From the NCBI GenBank assembly GCA_050303435.1, contig JBNLBT010000142.1, positions 1 through 6,670 of the forward strand: a stretch of 6,670 nucleotides of DNA, in the 5' to 3' direction. Below are positions 6,112-6,670 of the stretch, piece by piece (position 1 is the first letter of the stretch; each line of letters starts with the position of its first letter). The notes under the pieces were generated by a model, which was not told the origin of the DNA, did not search any database, and saw only the letters and a list, made by a program, of their open reading frames with translations. The stretch is from JBNLBT01 sp050303435 (GTDB taxonomy: Bacteria > Pseudomonadota > Gammaproteobacteria > Xanthomonadales > Marinicellaceae). The translations under genes were made by a program, and so were the position numbers.

Positions 6112-6126
6112 TTTTTAGTCTAAAAA
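6112..6126. promoter_or_regulatory. Perfect 15-bp palindrome, candidate shared operator of the glyoxylate genes
   Basis: TTTTTAG-T-CTAAAAA has seven-base arms around a single central T. It lies between the candidate promoter of isocitrate lyase (minus strand) and the candidate extended -10 of malate synthase (plus strand), where one bound dimer could control both. A further overlapping dyad is TTAGA (6106-6110) with TCTAA (6119-6123). The binding protein is unknown. Glyoxylate-bypass genes in other bacteria are controlled by IclR, GntR and other families. Confidence 0.45.
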
Positions 6127-6128
6127 GC

Positions 6129-6137
6129 TGTTATAAG
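6129..6137 (+). promoter_or_regulatory. Candidate extended -10 promoter of malate synthase G
   Basis: TGTTATAAG fits the extended -10 pattern TGnTATAAT with one mismatch. No good -35 hexamer lies upstream, which extended -10 promoters tolerate. Transcription would start near 6144 and give a leader of about 40 nt. Confidence 0.4.
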
Positions 6138-6170
6138 ATCAAAAGATTCCGCCTCAAAATTCACCCAGCC

Positions 6171-6175
6171 AAAGG
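6171..6175 (+). promoter_or_regulatory. Weak ribosome binding site of malate synthase G
   Basis: AAAGG lies seven bases before the ATG at 6183. The match is modest, but the spacing is right and supports this start. Confidence 0.45.
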
Positions 6176-6182
6176 CCAAAAA

Positions 6183-6670
6183 ATGACGCAATACATCCCG
6201 CTTTCAACCCTCAAAGTCGATCAACAGCTGGCAGAGTTCATTCAACGGGAGGTGTTGCCAGAATTGCACATTGAGCCGGATGAATTCTGGGATGCCATGG
6301 CCCGTCTGATCGACGAGTTGGCGCCGCTGAACAAACAGCTTTTGGAGCGCCGGGACGCGTTGCAGGCCGATCTGGACGCCTGGAATGCGGCGCACCGGGA
6401 TGATTTCGATCAGCGCGCCTACGTGCAACACCTCAAGGACATCGGCTATTTGCTGGAAGAAGGCGAAGATTTCACTATCGGCACCCGTGGAGTCGATGAA
6501 GAGATTTCACGCCAGGCCGGTCCACAACTGGTGGTGCCGACGTCCAATGCGCGTTTTGCCCTGAACGCCACCAACGCCCGCTGGGGCAGCCTGTACGACG
6601 CCTTGTATGGCACCGACGCCATCCCCGAAACCGAAGGCGCGCAACAAACCGCCGAATACAACCCGGTGCG
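6183..6670 (+). CDS. glcB: Malate synthase G, N-terminal part (3' truncated by the window edge)
   Basis: This enzyme condenses glyoxylate with acetyl-CoA to malate and CoA, the second step of the glyoxylate bypass. The window holds 162 complete codons, about the first fifth of the roughly 720-residue G isoform, and the frame stays open to the edge. The N-terminus is typical: LAEFIQREVLPELHIEPDEFW (at 16-36), LAPLNKQLLERRDALQ (46-61), then IGYLLEEGEDFTI (87-99), VDEEISRQAGPQLVVP (104-119) and the highly conserved NARWGSLYDALYGTDAIPE (131-149). The catalytic TIM-barrel residues lie beyond the window, so activity cannot be judged. ATG at 6183 starts the protein at the family's usual point. It is divergent from isocitrate lyase across 262 bases, which implies joint control by carbon source. 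Confidence 0.95.
   Translation, partial: MTQYIPLSTLKVDQQLAEFIQREVLPELHIEPDEFWDAMARLIDELAPLNKQLLERRDALQADLDAWNAAHRDDFDQRAYVQHLKDIGYLLEEGEDFTIGTRGVDEEISRQAGPQLVVPTSNARFALNATNARWGSLYDALYGTDAIPETEGAQQTAEYNPV

Noticed and set aside
6204..6661. Two minus-strand frames opposite malate synthase G
   Set aside because: Both are antisense shadows of a highly conserved coding sequence.

Overview
The window looks like a stretch of gammaproteobacterial chromosome. The long 531-residue isocitrate lyase resembles the Pseudomonas-type enzyme as I remember it. The beta-helix protein ends in a short 'GFE' tail that I associate with Xanthomonadales-like and related gammaproteobacteria. Order and genus cannot be fixed from this sequence. 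No tRNA, rRNA, CRISPR array, transposase or integrase was seen, and there is no clear sign of a mobile element.

Layout from left to right. (1) Bases 2-244 hold the 3' end of a plus-strand gene that looks like a small BamE/SmpA-type outer-membrane lipoprotein. (2) Bases 465-1706, minus strand, encode a secreted right-handed beta-helix protein with a signal peptide, a CSLREA-like N-terminal motif, a choice-of-anchor-Q-like C-terminal region and a terminal GFE tail. (3) Bases 1707-2147 are a 441-base intergenic stretch with several short GC-rich dyads and no convincing gene. (4) A LysR-family regulator (2148-3047, minus) and an NADP-dependent MDR-family oxidoreductase (3168-4181, plus) are divergent across a 120-base region full of nested dyads, the usual arrangement of a LysR regulator and its target. 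(5) Bases 4182-4324 separate two convergent genes and contain a GC-rich hairpin that could end both transcripts. (6) Isocitrate lyase (4325-5920, minus) and the start of malate synthase G (6183 to the right edge, plus) are divergent and together form the glyoxylate bypass.

The strongest functional unit is the divergent glyoxylate-shunt pair. Isocitrate lyase splits isocitrate into succinate and glyoxylate, and malate synthase condenses glyoxylate with acetyl-CoA to malate. Together they allow growth on acetate or fatty acids without loss of carbon as CO2. Their 262-base shared upstream region is AT-rich and holds a perfect 15-bp palindrome between two promoter-like sequences facing opposite ways, which suggests co-regulation from one operator. 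The isocitrate lyase leader would then be about 150 nt long and contains a further dyad.

No clearly new biological system is visible. The items most worth checking are the shared operator of the glyoxylate genes, the LysR/oxidoreductase operator, the C-terminal tail of the beta-helix protein and the dyad cluster at 1854-1998.
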